From assembly GCA_938028465.1 (NCBI GenBank), contig CALJAA010000059.1:1-52782 (forward strand): a DNA stretch of 52,782 nucleotides, read 5' to 3'. This document shows, in pieces, positions 17,446 through 28,322 of this stretch. The stretch comes from an uncultured Granulosicoccaceae bacterium (GTDB lineage Bacteria > Pseudomonadota > Gammaproteobacteria > Granulosicoccales > Granulosicoccaceae). Below the pieces are notes generated by a model. It did no database searches. It was not told the origin of the DNA and saw nothing but the letters and a program-made list of their open reading frames with translations. How positions within the stretch are numbered: position 1 is the stretch's first letter; each line of letters begins with the position of its first letter. A program made the position numbers and the translations under genes.

Positions 17446-17715
17446 GTGCAGGACTTCTTAATTCAATCTCTCGTTGCTTCTGTAGTGCTAACGGTATTGA
17501 TCAATGTAGTGCCGCGTTTTTTTCCAACGCAAACAAAGAATGTAGAGAGGAAGCTTCACGATAAAATTGAGGAGGCCTTTAGGGAAGATGATATTCGGCG
17601 TGAATCGGGAAATAGGCCTCGAATAAAAGTGTTCTTCCCATGGAAGGCGATGTTGGTGATATCCATTGTATTAACGGTACTGTTAAATGTGATTGGCTTA
17701 TTTGTCATTAGATAG
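17446..17715 (+). CDS. Small two-helix membrane protein of the OpuA-like operon
   Basis: This 89-residue product starts with GTG two bases after the permease stop. It has a helix at residues 5-25, a charged central stretch (VERKLHDKIEEAFREDDIRRESG) and a second helix at about 68-88. I do not recognise a family. The tight spacing argues that it is a genuine operon member, possibly an accessory subunit of the importer. It is small and unsupported by motifs, so confidence is moderate. Confidence 0.6.
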   Translation: MQDFLIQSLVASVVLTVLINVVPRFFPTQTKNVERKLHDKIEEAFREDDIRRESGNRPRIKVFFPWKAMLVISIVLTVLLNVIGLFVIR

Positions 17716-17739
17716 CCTGCCCCTGTTCGGTAAGCTGAT

Positions 17740-18726
17740 TTAAACGTTTAAGCCTTTCATACCCTCTGCAGTGTATCGGTCGCCGCTAACAGCGCTTTGC
17801 TTAAATACATTGTCTAACTCAGTTAAATTTGCTTCGGTCAATTTAACCTGTGTTGAGTCAACGTTTTCCTGTAAGTACTTCTTTCGACGTGTACCAGGGA
17901 TGGGAATAATGTGTTGTCCTTGATTTAGCAGCCAAGCAAGGGATACTTGGCCCAGCGTGCAGTGATGTGCTAAAGCGATATCCTTTACTGCATCAAGAAG
18001 TAAGGAATTCCGTGCAAGATTCTCTTTCTCGAAACGTGGATTTGCTATGCGAAAATCACCTTTGGACAAATCTTTGGTATCGGTAAGTGTTCCTGTCAAA
18101 AAACCGCGTCCTAATGGACTGTATGCAACAAACGCTGTATTGAGTTCACTACATGCAGCTAAAATTTCGTCCTCGGGCTCACGTGACCAAAGCGAATACT
18201 CGGTTTGAAGCGCCGCGACAGGATGAACAGTGTGGGCTCTCCTCAGTGTATTTGTGGACACCTCGCATAGGCCATAGCTTTTGATCTTGCCCTCAGTAAT
18301 CAGGTCTACCAACGCACCGACGGATTCTTCTATTGGTACCTTTGGGTTTAAACGATGTAAATAAAAAAGATCGATGGCATCAGTCCCAAGCCTCTTCAAT
18401 GAAGCCTCACAAGCTGACCGAATGTATGCTGGACTCGAATTAATTTGCCGTTCGTATTTGCCTTTTTCACGAATTATTCCGCATTTTGTTGCAATCACGA
18501 CCTTGTCACGCTTACCAGCCACGAAACGCCCTAGCAACTCCTCATTGTGGCCAATGCCATAGGTATCAGCGGAGTCATACAGGGTTACGCCGAGTTCGAA
18601 TGCGTGTTCTAGTGTTGCAAGAGATTCGATATCGTCGGATTCGCCATAGAATTCGGACATGCCCATACAGCCCAGTCCGAGAGCGGATACTTCTATATTG
18701 CTGTTTCCAAGTTTTCTTGTTTTCAT
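17740..18726 (-). CDS. Aldo/keto reductase
   Basis: This 328-residue TIM-barrel oxidoreductase has the AKR signature pieces: GLGCMGMSEFYG, LYDSADTYGIGHNEELLG (catalytic D and Y), ATKCGI with the catalytic lysine, and YLHRLNP with the histidine. The AKR13/YakC-like sequence pattern suggests NADPH-dependent aldehyde reduction without a defined substrate. The ATG at 18726 is preferred over a TTG four codons upstream because TTGGAG lies six bases before it. It is convergent with the OpuA-like operon. Confidence 0.92.
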   Translation of the reverse strand: MKTRKLGNSNIEVSALGLGCMGMSEFYGESDDIESLATLEHAFELGVTLYDSADTYGIGHNEELLGRFVAGKRDKVVIATKCGIIREKGKYERQINSSPAYIRSACEASLKRLGTDAIDLFYLHRLNPKVPIEESVGALVDLITEGKIKSYGLCEVSTNTLRRAHTVHPVAALQTEYSLWSREPEDEILAACSELNTAFVAYSPLGRGFLTGTLTDTKDLSKGDFRIANPRFEKENLARNSLLLDAVKDIALAHHCTLGQVSLAWLLNQGQHIIPIPGTRRKKYLQENVDSTQVKLTEANLTELDNVFKQSAVSGDRYTAEGMKGLNV

Positions 18727-18738
18727 TTGAATCTCCAA

Positions 18739-19004
18739 GGGGTTTAGAGTCGAGAATTTATATTACAAAATACTTTTCCGTTTTATAGAGTACAGAGATG
18801 AAAAAGTGGTAAACGCTAGTTATACCTATATTATTTTTAATTATGATTAGCCTAGAGTGGAAACCGTACAGGAAAAAGGGAAGGGATTAGTCAATTTATA
18901 TCACCTTACCCCATTAAAAAGATAAACAATAAGCTGAAATTTGAGGAGTAAAAGCGAGTTAGCTGAGCGACGTATCGATCGGCTCCTTTGCAAAGTATTG
19001 TTTT
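18739..19004. other. Intergenic spacer without an identified gene
   Basis: This 266-bp AT-rich spacer lies between the divergent aldo/keto reductase and sorbosone-dehydrogenase-like genes. I see no ORF with coding character, no strong inverted repeat and no copy of the dispersed palindrome. Promoters for both flanking genes are expected here but none stands out. Confidence 0.5.
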
Positions 19005-20411
19005 ATGATGATTGAATCGGGTTTCGTCCGGAGATTCGGCTGTCGTAATCAACATAGGCTGCAAGTATTCGTTAAACTGTCGATAACTATCGGTTTAGGA
19101 GTAAGCGCCATTAGCAATACAAATCTCATGTCGCGACTCGTCGCTATGGTAGGTGCAACCGCTATCTTAATGCGCCGCTGGGGAAAAGAAACCGATCAGC
19201 CTGTTATGGGTAGTGATCCGGTTATCCCTGAGGCTACACCACAAACCATTCCTACGTTAAAAATGCCCACAGCCAAAGGTTGGGAGAAAGGCCAAGTGCC
19301 TACAACCGCTGAAGGGCTGCAGGTCAATCAGTTTGCGAGTGACCTCAAGCATCCTCGGTGGGTACATGTATTACCAAACAACGATGTGTTGGTGGCCGAG
19401 TCCTGCGAGCAAGAATTCAAAGTTAAATCAGCATTCGACTACGCGATGATCAGCACTATGAAACGGGCCTCTGCTGTAGGTGTATCAGCCAATCGCATTA
19501 CGCTGTTTCGTGACACCAATGGTGATGGTGTAGGCGATGTAAGAGAAGTGTTTTTAGAAAACCTTAACCAGCCTTTTGGTATGGCCATGCTCGATGGTGT
19601 TTTTTATGTAGGCAATACTGATGGCATCGTAGCGTTCCCCTATGTTGATGGAGCAACTCAAATAACCGACGAAGGTAAAAAGTTAGTGGACTTTAAACCC
19701 GGTGGGCACTGGACGCGCAGCTTACTTGCCAGTCGTGATGGTAAAAAACTATACGCCGGCGTGGGATCGCAAACTAATATTGCTGACAACGGAATGGAAG
19801 CAGAAGAGGGCAGAGCCGCGATACATGAGCTGGATATTGAAACGGGTCAATCACGCATCTTCGCCTCAGGCTTGCGTAATGCTGTGGGTATGGCATGGGA
19901 GCCTAATACCAATGTGCTCTGGACAGCGGTGAATGAACGTGATGGCTTAGGTGATGAGGTGCCACCAGATTATTTAACATCTGTTCAAGAAGGCGGCTTT
20001 TATGGTTGGCCGTATTGCTACTGGCACCAAACGGTAGATGATCGTGTGCCGCAGGATCCTTCTATGGTGGCTAAAGCGATAGTGCCTGACTATGCGCTCG
20101 GTGGGCATACCGCGTCATTAGGTTTGTGTTGGATGCCAGCAGGCACCTTGCCTGGCTTTGATGAGGATGGAATGGTGATTGGGCAACACGGCTCATGGAA
20201 CCGCAGTAATCTCAGCGGCTATAAGGTGGTGTTTGTACCTTTCGCCAATGGCAAGCCGAATGGCCCACCACGTGATATTTTAAGTGGGTTTCTTGCGCCA
20301 GATGAAAAGGTGTCTTACGGTCGCCCGGTTGGTGTACACATTGGGCCAGGCAGTTGTTTGTTGGTTGTTGATGATGTGGGTGATGTTGTTTGGCGGGTTA
20401 CGGGTGCTTGA
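19005..20411 (+). CDS. PQQ-dependent sugar (L-sorbosone-type) dehydrogenase family protein
   Basis: This 468-residue six-bladed beta-propeller protein of the glucose/sorbosone dehydrogenase family acts in the periplasm. Segments such as QFASDLKHPRWVHVLPNNDVLVAE, GLRNAVGMAWEP, VQEGGFYGWPYCYWHQ and VIGQHGSWNRS are typical. An N-terminal hydrophobic stretch (about residues 25-55) serves as signal or anchor. The start is uncertain: 19005 gives the longest form, and ATG 19128 (MSRLVAMVGATAILM) is an alternative that keeps a signal-like helix. Substrate and PQQ dependence are inferred from the family. Confidence 0.87.
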   Translation: MMIESGFVRRFGCRNQHRLQVFVKLSITIGLGVSAISNTNLMSRLVAMVGATAILMRRWGKETDQPVMGSDPVIPEATPQTIPTLKMPTAKGWEKGQVPTTAEGLQVNQFASDLKHPRWVHVLPNNDVLVAESCEQEFKVKSAFDYAMISTMKRASAVGVSANRITLFRDTNGDGVGDVREVFLENLNQPFGMAMLDGVFYVGNTDGIVAFPYVDGATQITDEGKKLVDFKPGGHWTRSLLASRDGKKLYAGVGSQTNIADNGMEAEEGRAAIHELDIETGQSRIFASGLRNAVGMAWEPNTNVLWTAVNERDGLGDEVPPDYLTSVQEGGFYGWPYCYWHQTVDDRVPQDPSMVAKAIVPDYALGGHTASLGLCWMPAGTLPGFDEDGMVIGQHGSWNRSNLSGYKVVFVPFANGKPNGPPRDILSGFLAPDEKVSYGRPVGVHIGPGSCLLVVDDVGDVVWRVTGA

Positions 20412-20448
20412 TGCGTTTCTTCGCTATTGTATTATTGAGGCTATAGCA

Positions 20449-21144
20449 TTACTCCACTGCAAATTGGTGAATAGCGACAACCAATAAATCCAATGTATCG
20501 ATAATCGGTACGCTGGAATCAAGCTGTTTACTTAACAGCGAAAATTCCGTGCATCCCACTACTAAACATTTTGCGCCTTTATCGATACATTCATTGGCTG
20601 CATTTTGCATAGTGTTGATTTCTGTATCGCTAACGCCAGTGGCTTTTATTTTTTTAATGGTGGCCAGTATGTTGCCTAGATTATCAGGCCAAATAGTATT
20701 GAGTTGATGCGGTGCAAAGATGCCTTCAAACAGATTAATTTCGATCGTTGCAGGGGAGGCGAGCATACCGACCTTATCACCTGATACGCACTTGTCGGTT
20801 ACGGCAGTAGTAGCCATATCCAGCATGTTTAAAAACGGGATCGAAACTGCGTTAGTGATTGATTGAGAAAAGTGATGAGCCGTGTTGCAGGGCATTGCTA
20901 GTGCTTGAGCACCTGCAACTTCTAATCCTTTGGCCATTTGTGCCAATACAGCCCCTGGATCATCGCCTTTTTGTTGCAATATCCAATCTAGCCGCGAAGG
21001 TATTTGCGGATTCATATCTACCAACAAGGGTAGATGGCTGGCGTCATCTTTAGCTTGAACAGAGTCGAGCAAACGTTGTTGTAATAACAACGTAGCTTGG
21101 GGGCCCATGCCCCCAAGAATACCGACTCGTTTAAACCGACGCAT
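20449..21144 (-). CDS. Aspartate/glutamate racemase family protein
   Basis: This 231-residue PLP-independent racemase has the two catalytic cysteines in the expected contexts: C86 in AMPCNTAHHF and C198 in VVGCTEFSLL. The N-terminal VGILGGMGPQAT is diagnostic for the aspartate racemase group. It follows the PLP lyase gene by about 20 bp on the same strand, so racemisation and lyase steps may act on a common D/L amino acid or sulfonated analogue. The substrate could be aspartate, glutamate or cysteate-like. Confidence 0.9.
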   Translation of the reverse strand: MRRFKRVGILGGMGPQATLLLQQRLLDSVQAKDDASHLPLLVDMNPQIPSRLDWILQQKGDDPGAVLAQMAKGLEVAGAQALAMPCNTAHHFSQSITNAVSIPFLNMLDMATTAVTDKCVSGDKVGMLASPATIEINLFEGIFAPHQLNTIWPDNLGNILATIKKIKATGVSDTEINTMQNAANECIDKGAKCLVVGCTEFSLLSKQLDSSVPIIDTLDLLVVAIHQFAVE

Positions 21145-21165
21145 CAGTTCAGTTTACAGGATTGG

Positions 21166-22182
21166 TTAAGAAACCCAACGGTTTGAAAAATCAAACGCGG
21201 CGTTATAACCAAACAAGGCAACTGAACCACCCGTGTGCAAAAATACAACCCGCTCGCCTTTCTTAAAGTGACCCTTACGGATTAAATCGATAAAGCCGGC
21301 AGCGCCTTTTGCAGAGTAAACAGGGTCGAGCAAGATTGCTTCAAGTTCTGCAAACATTGAGATAGCTTCTAGGCCGCTCTCAGTTGGGATGCCGTAACCT
21401 TCGCCAACGTAGTCAGTGTTTGCAACAACGTCTTCACGCTGTACTACACCAGGGCAGCCGATTTTTTCAGCTGTTTTAACCGCTAGGTTGTATACGTTTT
21501 CTTCTTGTTTTGCTTTTGGCGCGCGTACACCAATACCCAATAACGGGATGTTAGCGTTCATGGCTTTCAGGCCAACAACTAAACCCGCTTGTGTGCCCGC
21601 GCTGCCAGTGGCGTGAACGATATGATCAATCTTAAGCGCACGATCATTGAACTGGCCCATCATTTCAAACGCACAGTTAACGTAACCGAGAGCACCAGTT
21701 GGGTTTGAACCACCACCTGGGATGGTATAAACCTTCTTGCCCTTGGCGCGATAAGTCTCCGCTACTTTTTCCATCTCGGCATTCATGTCTAAACCATCAG
21801 AGTACTTTTCTGTAGTTGCGCCATGTAGGTGATCGAGGATCACATTACCGTTGTGGTTGTAGTTATCGTTGTTAGAGTGAGTACGATCCTCTAACAAGAT
21901 GTGGCACTGCATGCCAAGCTTGGCAGCAAAGGCTGCGGTTTGGCGAGCGTGGTTTGATTGAGTGGCGCCTTGAGTCATAACCATATCAGCACCTTCAAGC
22001 TGCGCTTCAGCCATTAAAAACTCAAGCTTCCGCGTTTTGTTACCGCCTGTTGATAGGCCGGTGCAGTCATCACGCTTAATCCAAATTTCAGGACCGCCTA
22101 GTTCAGCTGTTAAGCGATCCATGCGTTCTAGTGGAGTTGGAAGGTGTGCCATGAAGTGGCGGGGGTAGCGAGCGAGATGCAT
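21166..22182 (-). CDS. PLP-dependent D-cysteine desulfhydrase / L-cysteate sulfo-lyase family
   Basis: This 338-residue fold-type II PLP enzyme belongs to the ACC deaminase/D-cysteine desulfhydrase group. The Schiff-base lysine is K49 in [33 protein letters not shown] and [13 protein letters not shown] form the cofactor phosphate site, and [13 protein letters not shown] closes it. Annotated homologues include DcyD and the marine L-cysteate sulfo-lyase CuyA, and sequence alone does not separate them. The divergent LysR-type regulator 130 bp away matches the arrangement described for cuyA-cuyR, which slightly favours cysteate degradation. Confidence 0.85.
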   Translation of the reverse strand: MHLARYPRHFMAHLPTPLERMDRLTAELGGPEIWIKRDDCTGLSTGGNKTRKLEFLMAEAQLEGADMVMTQGATQSNHARQTAAFAAKLGMQCHILLEDRTHSNNDNYNHNGNVILDHLHGATTEKYSDGLDMNAEMEKVAETYRAKGKKVYTIPGGGSNPTGALGYVNCAFEMMGQFNDRALKIDHIVHATGSAGTQAGLVVGLKAMNANIPLLGIGVRAPKAKQEENVYNLAVKTAEKIGCPGVVQREDVVANTDYVGEGYGIPTESGLEAISMFAELEAILLDPVYSAKGAAGFIDLIRKGHFKKGERVVFLHTGGSVALFGYNAAFDFSNRWVS

Positions 22183-22193
22183 AAGATGAAGCC

Positions 22194-22223
22194 TGATAAA
22201 TGGTGATAAATGGTGATAAATGA
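22194..22223. repeat. Three tandem 10-bp repeats in the divergent promoter region
   Basis: TGATAAATGG occurs at 22194 and 22204, and TGATAAATGA at 22214, with exact 10-bp spacing (one helical turn). They lie 12-41 bp upstream of the PLP lyase start and could be regulator subsites. They overlap its expected leader. Confidence 0.75.
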
Positions 22224-22283
22224 TGAAAAGTGCATGTTACGCAGGGAGAGCAAGCCTTTCAATTGCAAACTGTGTCAGTTAAC

Positions 22284-22298
22284 ATGCAATATATGCAT
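22284..22298. promoter_or_regulatory. Candidate LysR-type T-N11-A box
   Basis: ATGCAATATATGCAT has 5-bp inverted arms (ATGCA/TGCAT) and contains a T-N11-A pair. It sits 18 bp before the LysR gene ATG, in the spacer shared with the divergent lyase gene, where auto-regulatory sites of this family usually lie. Confidence 0.5.
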
Positions 22299-22315
22299 TA
22301 TGTGACGGCTTTGAC

Positions 22316-23218
22316 ATGCAACAAGACTGGATAGAAGATCTACTGGCGGTATTAGATGCGGGTTCTCTCACTGCAGCGGCGGAGCAGCGTTTCCTTACCC
22401 AGTCTGCGTTTACTAGGCGAATGCGCGCAATGGAGGAGGCCTTGGGCACTCAATTACTTGACCGCTCCCGTAAGCCTGTGCAGCTGCTGCCACATATCCT
22501 CGAGCAAGAAGCCGAAATGCGCAGTTTGAAAGCACGGCTCAATAGCCTGCGTAGTGCGCTAGGTAATCCTCAAGCACCGCTTGGCGACAGGGTGTCATTG
22601 GCCTGTCAGCACACCATCGCCACGACAATCTCGCCCAAGTTAATAAGGCAGTTAACCCGCGAGGGTGATATTAACCTAACCGTTAAGGCCACCACACGTG
22701 ATGACTGCCTAACGCAGTTACTTACCTCTGCTGTTGATCTTGCGATGATGTTTGATACTGCGACTGAATCCAATGGTCGTGATCAGGCTGGGTTGCTTGA
22801 AGAAACAATCGGTTCAGACAAAATGGTACCGGTGGTAGCCGCCGAATTTCAAGCATCGTTGCTAGACGCCTGGAATGGAGGATTGCTGCGGATTGTTTCT
22901 TATCCCAAAACCATTTACTTTGGCGCGATGTTGGAAACTCAATTTCTCAATAGCCTTAGTTTTGATTGCCAGATCGTTCGCGCGGCAGAAACGGGGTTAG
23001 CGATCGCGGCTCAACACTATGTGTTGGAGGGAGTGGGAATAGGGTGGTTGCCTCTATCGATTGCGAGGGCGGATATTGAGAGTGGCAAATTGATAGATTT
23101 GTCCGACCGGTTACCGTCTCAAGATTTGCTGATCACCATCGTGCGTTTGCGTGCGTCTATCTCGCCGCTGGCAGAAATTGTGTGGCAGAAAATTGCTGCT
23201 GAGTTGCAGGCGGAGTGA
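22316..23218 (+). CDS. LysR-family transcriptional regulator
   Basis: This 300-residue protein has an N-terminal winged helix-turn-helix (DLLAVLDAGSLTAAAEQRFLTQSAFTRRMRAMEEALGTQLLDR, split here only by length) and a C-terminal periplasmic-binding-like effector domain. It is divergent from the PLP lyase/racemase pair and presumably regulates it in response to a sulfur-containing or D-amino acid. The short spacer contains 10-bp tandem repeats and a T-N11-A box. Its 3' end abuts a dispersed palindromic repeat. Confidence 0.92.
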   Translation: MQQDWIEDLLAVLDAGSLTAAAEQRFLTQSAFTRRMRAMEEALGTQLLDRSRKPVQLLPHILEQEAEMRSLKARLNSLRSALGNPQAPLGDRVSLACQHTIATTISPKLIRQLTREGDINLTVKATTRDDCLTQLLTSAVDLAMMFDTATESNGRDQAGLLEETIGSDKMVPVVAAEFQASLLDAWNGGLLRIVSYPKTIYFGAMLETQFLNSLSFDCQIVRAAETGLAIAAQHYVLEGVGIGWLPLSIARADIESGKLIDLSDRLPSQDLLITIVRLRASISPLAEIVWQKIAAELQAE

Positions 23219-23241
23219 TGATGGTTTGTTGTACCAAGTTT

Positions 23242-23306
23242 TTGTCATACCCCAGAGGGCACCTAGTCCTCGCGGAGGCGGGCTGGGTGCCCTCGTGGGG
23301 ATGACG
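23242..23306. repeat. Dispersed palindromic repeat, copy 3
   Basis: GTCATACCCCAGAGGGCACC pairs imperfectly with GGTGCCCTCGTGGGGATGAC around a centre containing TCCTCGCGGAGG. It lies between convergent genes (LysR and the cyclic nucleotidase). Confidence 0.85.
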
Positions 23307-23310
23307 AGGC

Positions 23311-25299
23311 TCAGCCACCCAACATAAAACGATAACGTGCAAAGCCTTCTGCACCATCACCGGCTGGTTCGATCTTAACTGCGGTTACATCTGACACATG
23401 CTCTTTACCAGCGGGGCCAGTTTCGAATATCACGCTTGCACCTTCTACCGGTGCAAATGACCAATTTGAATCAGCCTTTGGGTTGATAGTGCCTTGATCG
23501 ACTATGTAACGCACGAGCACGTCTCGGTTGGTATCAGGGCCAACGAAAACAGTTGCATCACCATTAATACCCGGGAAGTTGCCACCGCCACCAGCTCGGT
23601 AGTTATTCGTAGCCACAATGAATTGCTGATCAGGATCAATTGGTTTGCCGTCAAATTCTAAATCGACAATGCGGTTAGCATCTGGGTTTTCACTTTCACC
23701 CTTAGGGCCGTACTTCGAGGCTTGAGTTAAGTCGATGCGATACGTCACGCCATCAATCACATCGAAGTTATAGGACGGGAAAGTAGGGTTAATCAAAGGT
23801 TGATCTGCCATGCCAGGTTTAACCTGGTTAAATATGCCAGCAGAGCGCTCCAACCATTCTTTTACGCCAGCACCCGTAATCGATACGGCTCTAACCGTAT
23901 TTGGGTATAGGTATAAATCTGACACGTTTTTAATCGCAACGTCGCCCACAGGAACGTCAGTGTAATACTCAGGGCCACCGCGACCACCAGCTTTAAAAGG
24001 TGCAGCAGCAGAAAGCACGGGAAGGCCTTCCCATTCAGTGCCTTTCATCATGTCGCTGATGTACCAGGTTTGTGCTTGGCTGACCACTTGTACGGATGGG
24101 TCATCTGCTACGAGTGCAAAATAGGAATGAAGTGGTGCTGCCGTTTTACCCACCGCACGCCTTACGTAGGCAAGCGTTGCTTCGTGTTCAGTTTTAACTG
24201 AATCGAGTACATCTTGTTGGCTTTCAACCAGCGGGATGTTTTTGCGTTCAACTCGCTCAGAGATTGGGCGAGCTTCGGTTTCGAATGAAACGACTTTCCA
24301 TTCATCACCACTTTTCTCTAGTAGTAGATCCATCAAGCCCATGTGTGAGCCCCAGAATCCCGCCATCACTGCAGGCTTATCGAACAGGGTGCCTTTATCA
24401 ACATCGATACCTGGCATGTCTGCGTATTTGGCACTTGGAAATACGAGGTGATGATGGCCCGTTAGTATGCCGTCAATGCCGTCAACGGCGGCCACATGCA
24501 AAGAGGCATTCTCCATGCCTTCAGCACGGCTTGACGCATCAATCCCAGAATGAGAGAGGGCGATGATCACATCAGCGCCGGCTTCTTTCATTTGCGGTAC
24601 CCAAGCTTTGGCGGCATCAACAATGTCACGAGTCTCGACATTACCTTCAAGCCAACGCTTATCCCAATTTAATATTTGTTGTGGAACAAAACCAATTAAA
24701 CCCACTTTTACCGTGTGCTCGTTACCATCGCCATCGACCACCTGTCTATCAAGAATCACATAGGGCTTGATGTTGGGTAGCGGTTGATCTGCTGTGGCGG
24801 TGGCTCCTAGTTTTCCGCTGGCGATATTGGCGCACACCACGGGGAAGTCGGCACCAGCTAGTGCTGCATCAAGAAAATCAAGGCCGTAGTTAAATTCGTG
24901 ATTGCCTAATGTAGTGGCATCAAAACCAAGCGTGTTCATTGCTGCAATCACTGGGTGAATGTCGCCAGCTGACATGCCTTTTTCATAAGCGATGTAATCG
25001 CCCATCGGGTTGCCTTGTAGGAAATCACCATTGTCTATCAACATGCTGTTGTTGGCTTCATCTCTAATTGATTTGATGATCGATGCCGTTCGCGCTAGCC
25101 CAACGTTATCGGCAGGCTTGTCACCGTAGTAATCGTACGGATAAACATGCACGTGTAAGTCGGTGGTTTCCATAATGCGCAAATGCGCTTGATTGCTTTT
25201 TGCAAACACCGAGTAGGGGTGCAACATGGCTAGTGCACTGCCAGCAGTGGTGGCTTGAATAAAACGGCGGCGTGACATGGGAATTTGAGGTTTGCGCAT
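23311..25299 (-). CDS. cpdB: 2',3'-cyclic-nucleotide 2'-phosphodiesterase/3'-nucleotidase (CpdB family), Tat-exported
   Basis: This 662-residue bifunctional periplasmic enzyme recovers nucleosides from 2',3'-cyclic nucleotides. The metallophosphatase domain has [35 protein letters not shown] and TGHHHLVFP. The C-terminal 5'-nucleotidase domain has [13 protein letters not shown]. The N-terminus [16 protein letters not shown] has a twin-arginine motif, so export through Tat is likely. The start at 25299 is supported by AAGGGA eight bases upstream. Together with the pyrimidine locus it suggests use of external nucleotides. Length is normal. Confidence 0.93.
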   Translation of the reverse strand: MRKPQIPMSRRRFIQATTAGSALAMLHPYSVFAKSNQAHLRIMETTDLHVHVYPYDYYGDKPADNVGLARTASIIKSIRDEANNSMLIDNGDFLQGNPMGDYIAYEKGMSAGDIHPVIAAMNTLGFDATTLGNHEFNYGLDFLDAALAGADFPVVCANIASGKLGATATADQPLPNIKPYVILDRQVVDGDGNEHTVKVGLIGFVPQQILNWDKRWLEGNVETRDIVDAAKAWVPQMKEAGADVIIALSHSGIDASSRAEGMENASLHVAAVDGIDGILTGHHHLVFPSAKYADMPGIDVDKGTLFDKPAVMAGFWGSHMGLMDLLLEKSGDEWKVVSFETEARPISERVERKNIPLVESQQDVLDSVKTEHEATLAYVRRAVGKTAAPLHSYFALVADDPSVQVVSQAQTWYISDMMKGTEWEGLPVLSAAAPFKAGGRGGPEYYTDVPVGDVAIKNVSDLYLYPNTVRAVSITGAGVKEWLERSAGIFNQVKPGMADQPLINPTFPSYNFDVIDGVTYRIDLTQASKYGPKGESENPDANRIVDLEFDGKPIDPDQQFIVATNNYRAGGGGNFPGINGDATVFVGPDTNRDVLVRYIVDQGTINPKADSNWSFAPVEGASVIFETGPAGKEHVSDVTAVKIEPAGDGAEGFARYRFMLGG

Positions 25300-25463
25300 G
25301 ACGATAATCCCTTGGTTATATAAATTATGGTTGTACGAGGTGGTTAATATCTTGAGCTAGGTTTTGCTGTTTTATTTTGTTTCAAACCAGTGTACGCCCT
25401 AAGTTCTTCTATTTCTATTGGCAGCTGCCGTTCAACCGGGTATCTAATTCAGGGTGGGTAAAA

Positions 25464-25490
25464 CAGTACCAGTACTGACAGAAAACTGTC
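25464..25490. promoter_or_regulatory. Two adjacent small palindromes upstream of the fur-type gene
   Basis: CAGTAC-CA-GTACTG (25464-25477) is immediately followed by GACAG-AAAA-CTGTC (25477-25490). Both are perfect and lie 50-80 bp before the regulator ATG, in the spacer shared with cpdB. They may be binding sites for a regulator of either gene. Confidence 0.4.
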
Positions 25491-25503
25491 CTAATGCCAA
25501 TTC

Positions 25504-25534
25504 TTGACAAAGTCCAGACTTTGTTGGACACTAT
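25504..25534 (+). promoter_or_regulatory. Promoter and Fur/PerR-like operator of the fur-katG unit
   Basis: TTGACA (25504-25509) is followed by a -10-like CACTAT (25529-25534, 19-bp spacer). A perfect palindrome, ACAAAGT-CCAG-ACTTTGT (25507-25524), covers the promoter. The coding start is only about 7 bp after the -10 and no Shine-Dalgarno is present, so the transcript may be leaderless. Auto-repression by the product of the next gene is the simplest reading. Confidence 0.5.
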
Positions 25535-25540
25535 CCGGCA

Positions 25541-25966
25541 ATGACGACATCACACACTTCAACTGAATTTGCCGATGAGCTGCGCGAAGCAGGCTTGCAG
25601 GTTACCGCTCAGCGCTTGGCCGTTTATCGAGCAGTTGAAGAATCGCCTCATGGTATGGCAGATGAAATTGCCGATAATGTGCGTAATGAAATAGGCACTA
25701 TTTCAAAGCAAGCCGTTTATGACGCACTTAATGTCATGTCTGAGCACGGTTTGATCCGCCGCATTCAACCTGCAGGCTCTGCAGCGCGTTACGAGCACCG
25801 AGTGGATAACCACCATCATTTAGTTTGTCGTTCATGCGGCTCACTAGTGGATATCGATTGTGCGACGGGTAAAGCGCCTTGCTTACACGCTAAAAAGAAT
25901 CACGGTTACGTTATCGACGAGGCCGAAGTGATTTATTGGGGTATATGCCCCTCTTGCCAAGACTGA
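25541..25966 (+). CDS. Fur-family transcriptional regulator (PerR-like)
   Basis: This 141-residue Fur-family protein has an N-terminal winged helix ([38 protein letters not shown]) and a metal-binding C-terminal domain with [14 protein letters not shown] and CPSC, giving two CxxC pairs for structural zinc. It lies directly upstream of katG on the same strand with an 83-bp gap. That placement favours a peroxide-sensing (PerR-like) or iron-dependent repressor of katG over global Fur. An upstream palindrome overlaps its promoter. Confidence 0.92.
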   Translation: MTTSHTSTEFADELREAGLQVTAQRLAVYRAVEESPHGMADEIADNVRNEIGTISKQAVYDALNVMSEHGLIRRIQPAGSAARYEHRVDNHHHLVCRSCGSLVDIDCATGKAPCLHAKKNHGYVIDEAEVIYWGICPSCQD

Positions 25967-25980
25967 ACAAACGAAGTCAG

Positions 25981-28233
<2,253 letters not shown>

Positions 28234-28268
28234 TCACTGTTTCTTAGTCATTATGTATGGTAGTACTG

Positions 28269-28299
28269 GCCTTAGTCGCAATTGCGGCTAAGGCTTTTT
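28269..28299 (+). terminator. Intrinsic terminator after katG
   Basis: GCCTTAGTCGC (28269-28279), AATT loop and GCGGCTAAGGC (28284-28294) form an 11-bp stem with one G-T pair, followed by TTTTT. It isolates katG from the downstream dipeptide-type transporter. Confidence 0.92.
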
Positions 28300-28322
28300 A
28301 ATTTACTCACAAATTTTTCCGC

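Noticed and set aside
22194-22223. Short direct repeats as a CRISPR array
   Set aside because: Units are 10 bp and directly adjacent with no spacers; this is a tandem repeat in a promoter region.
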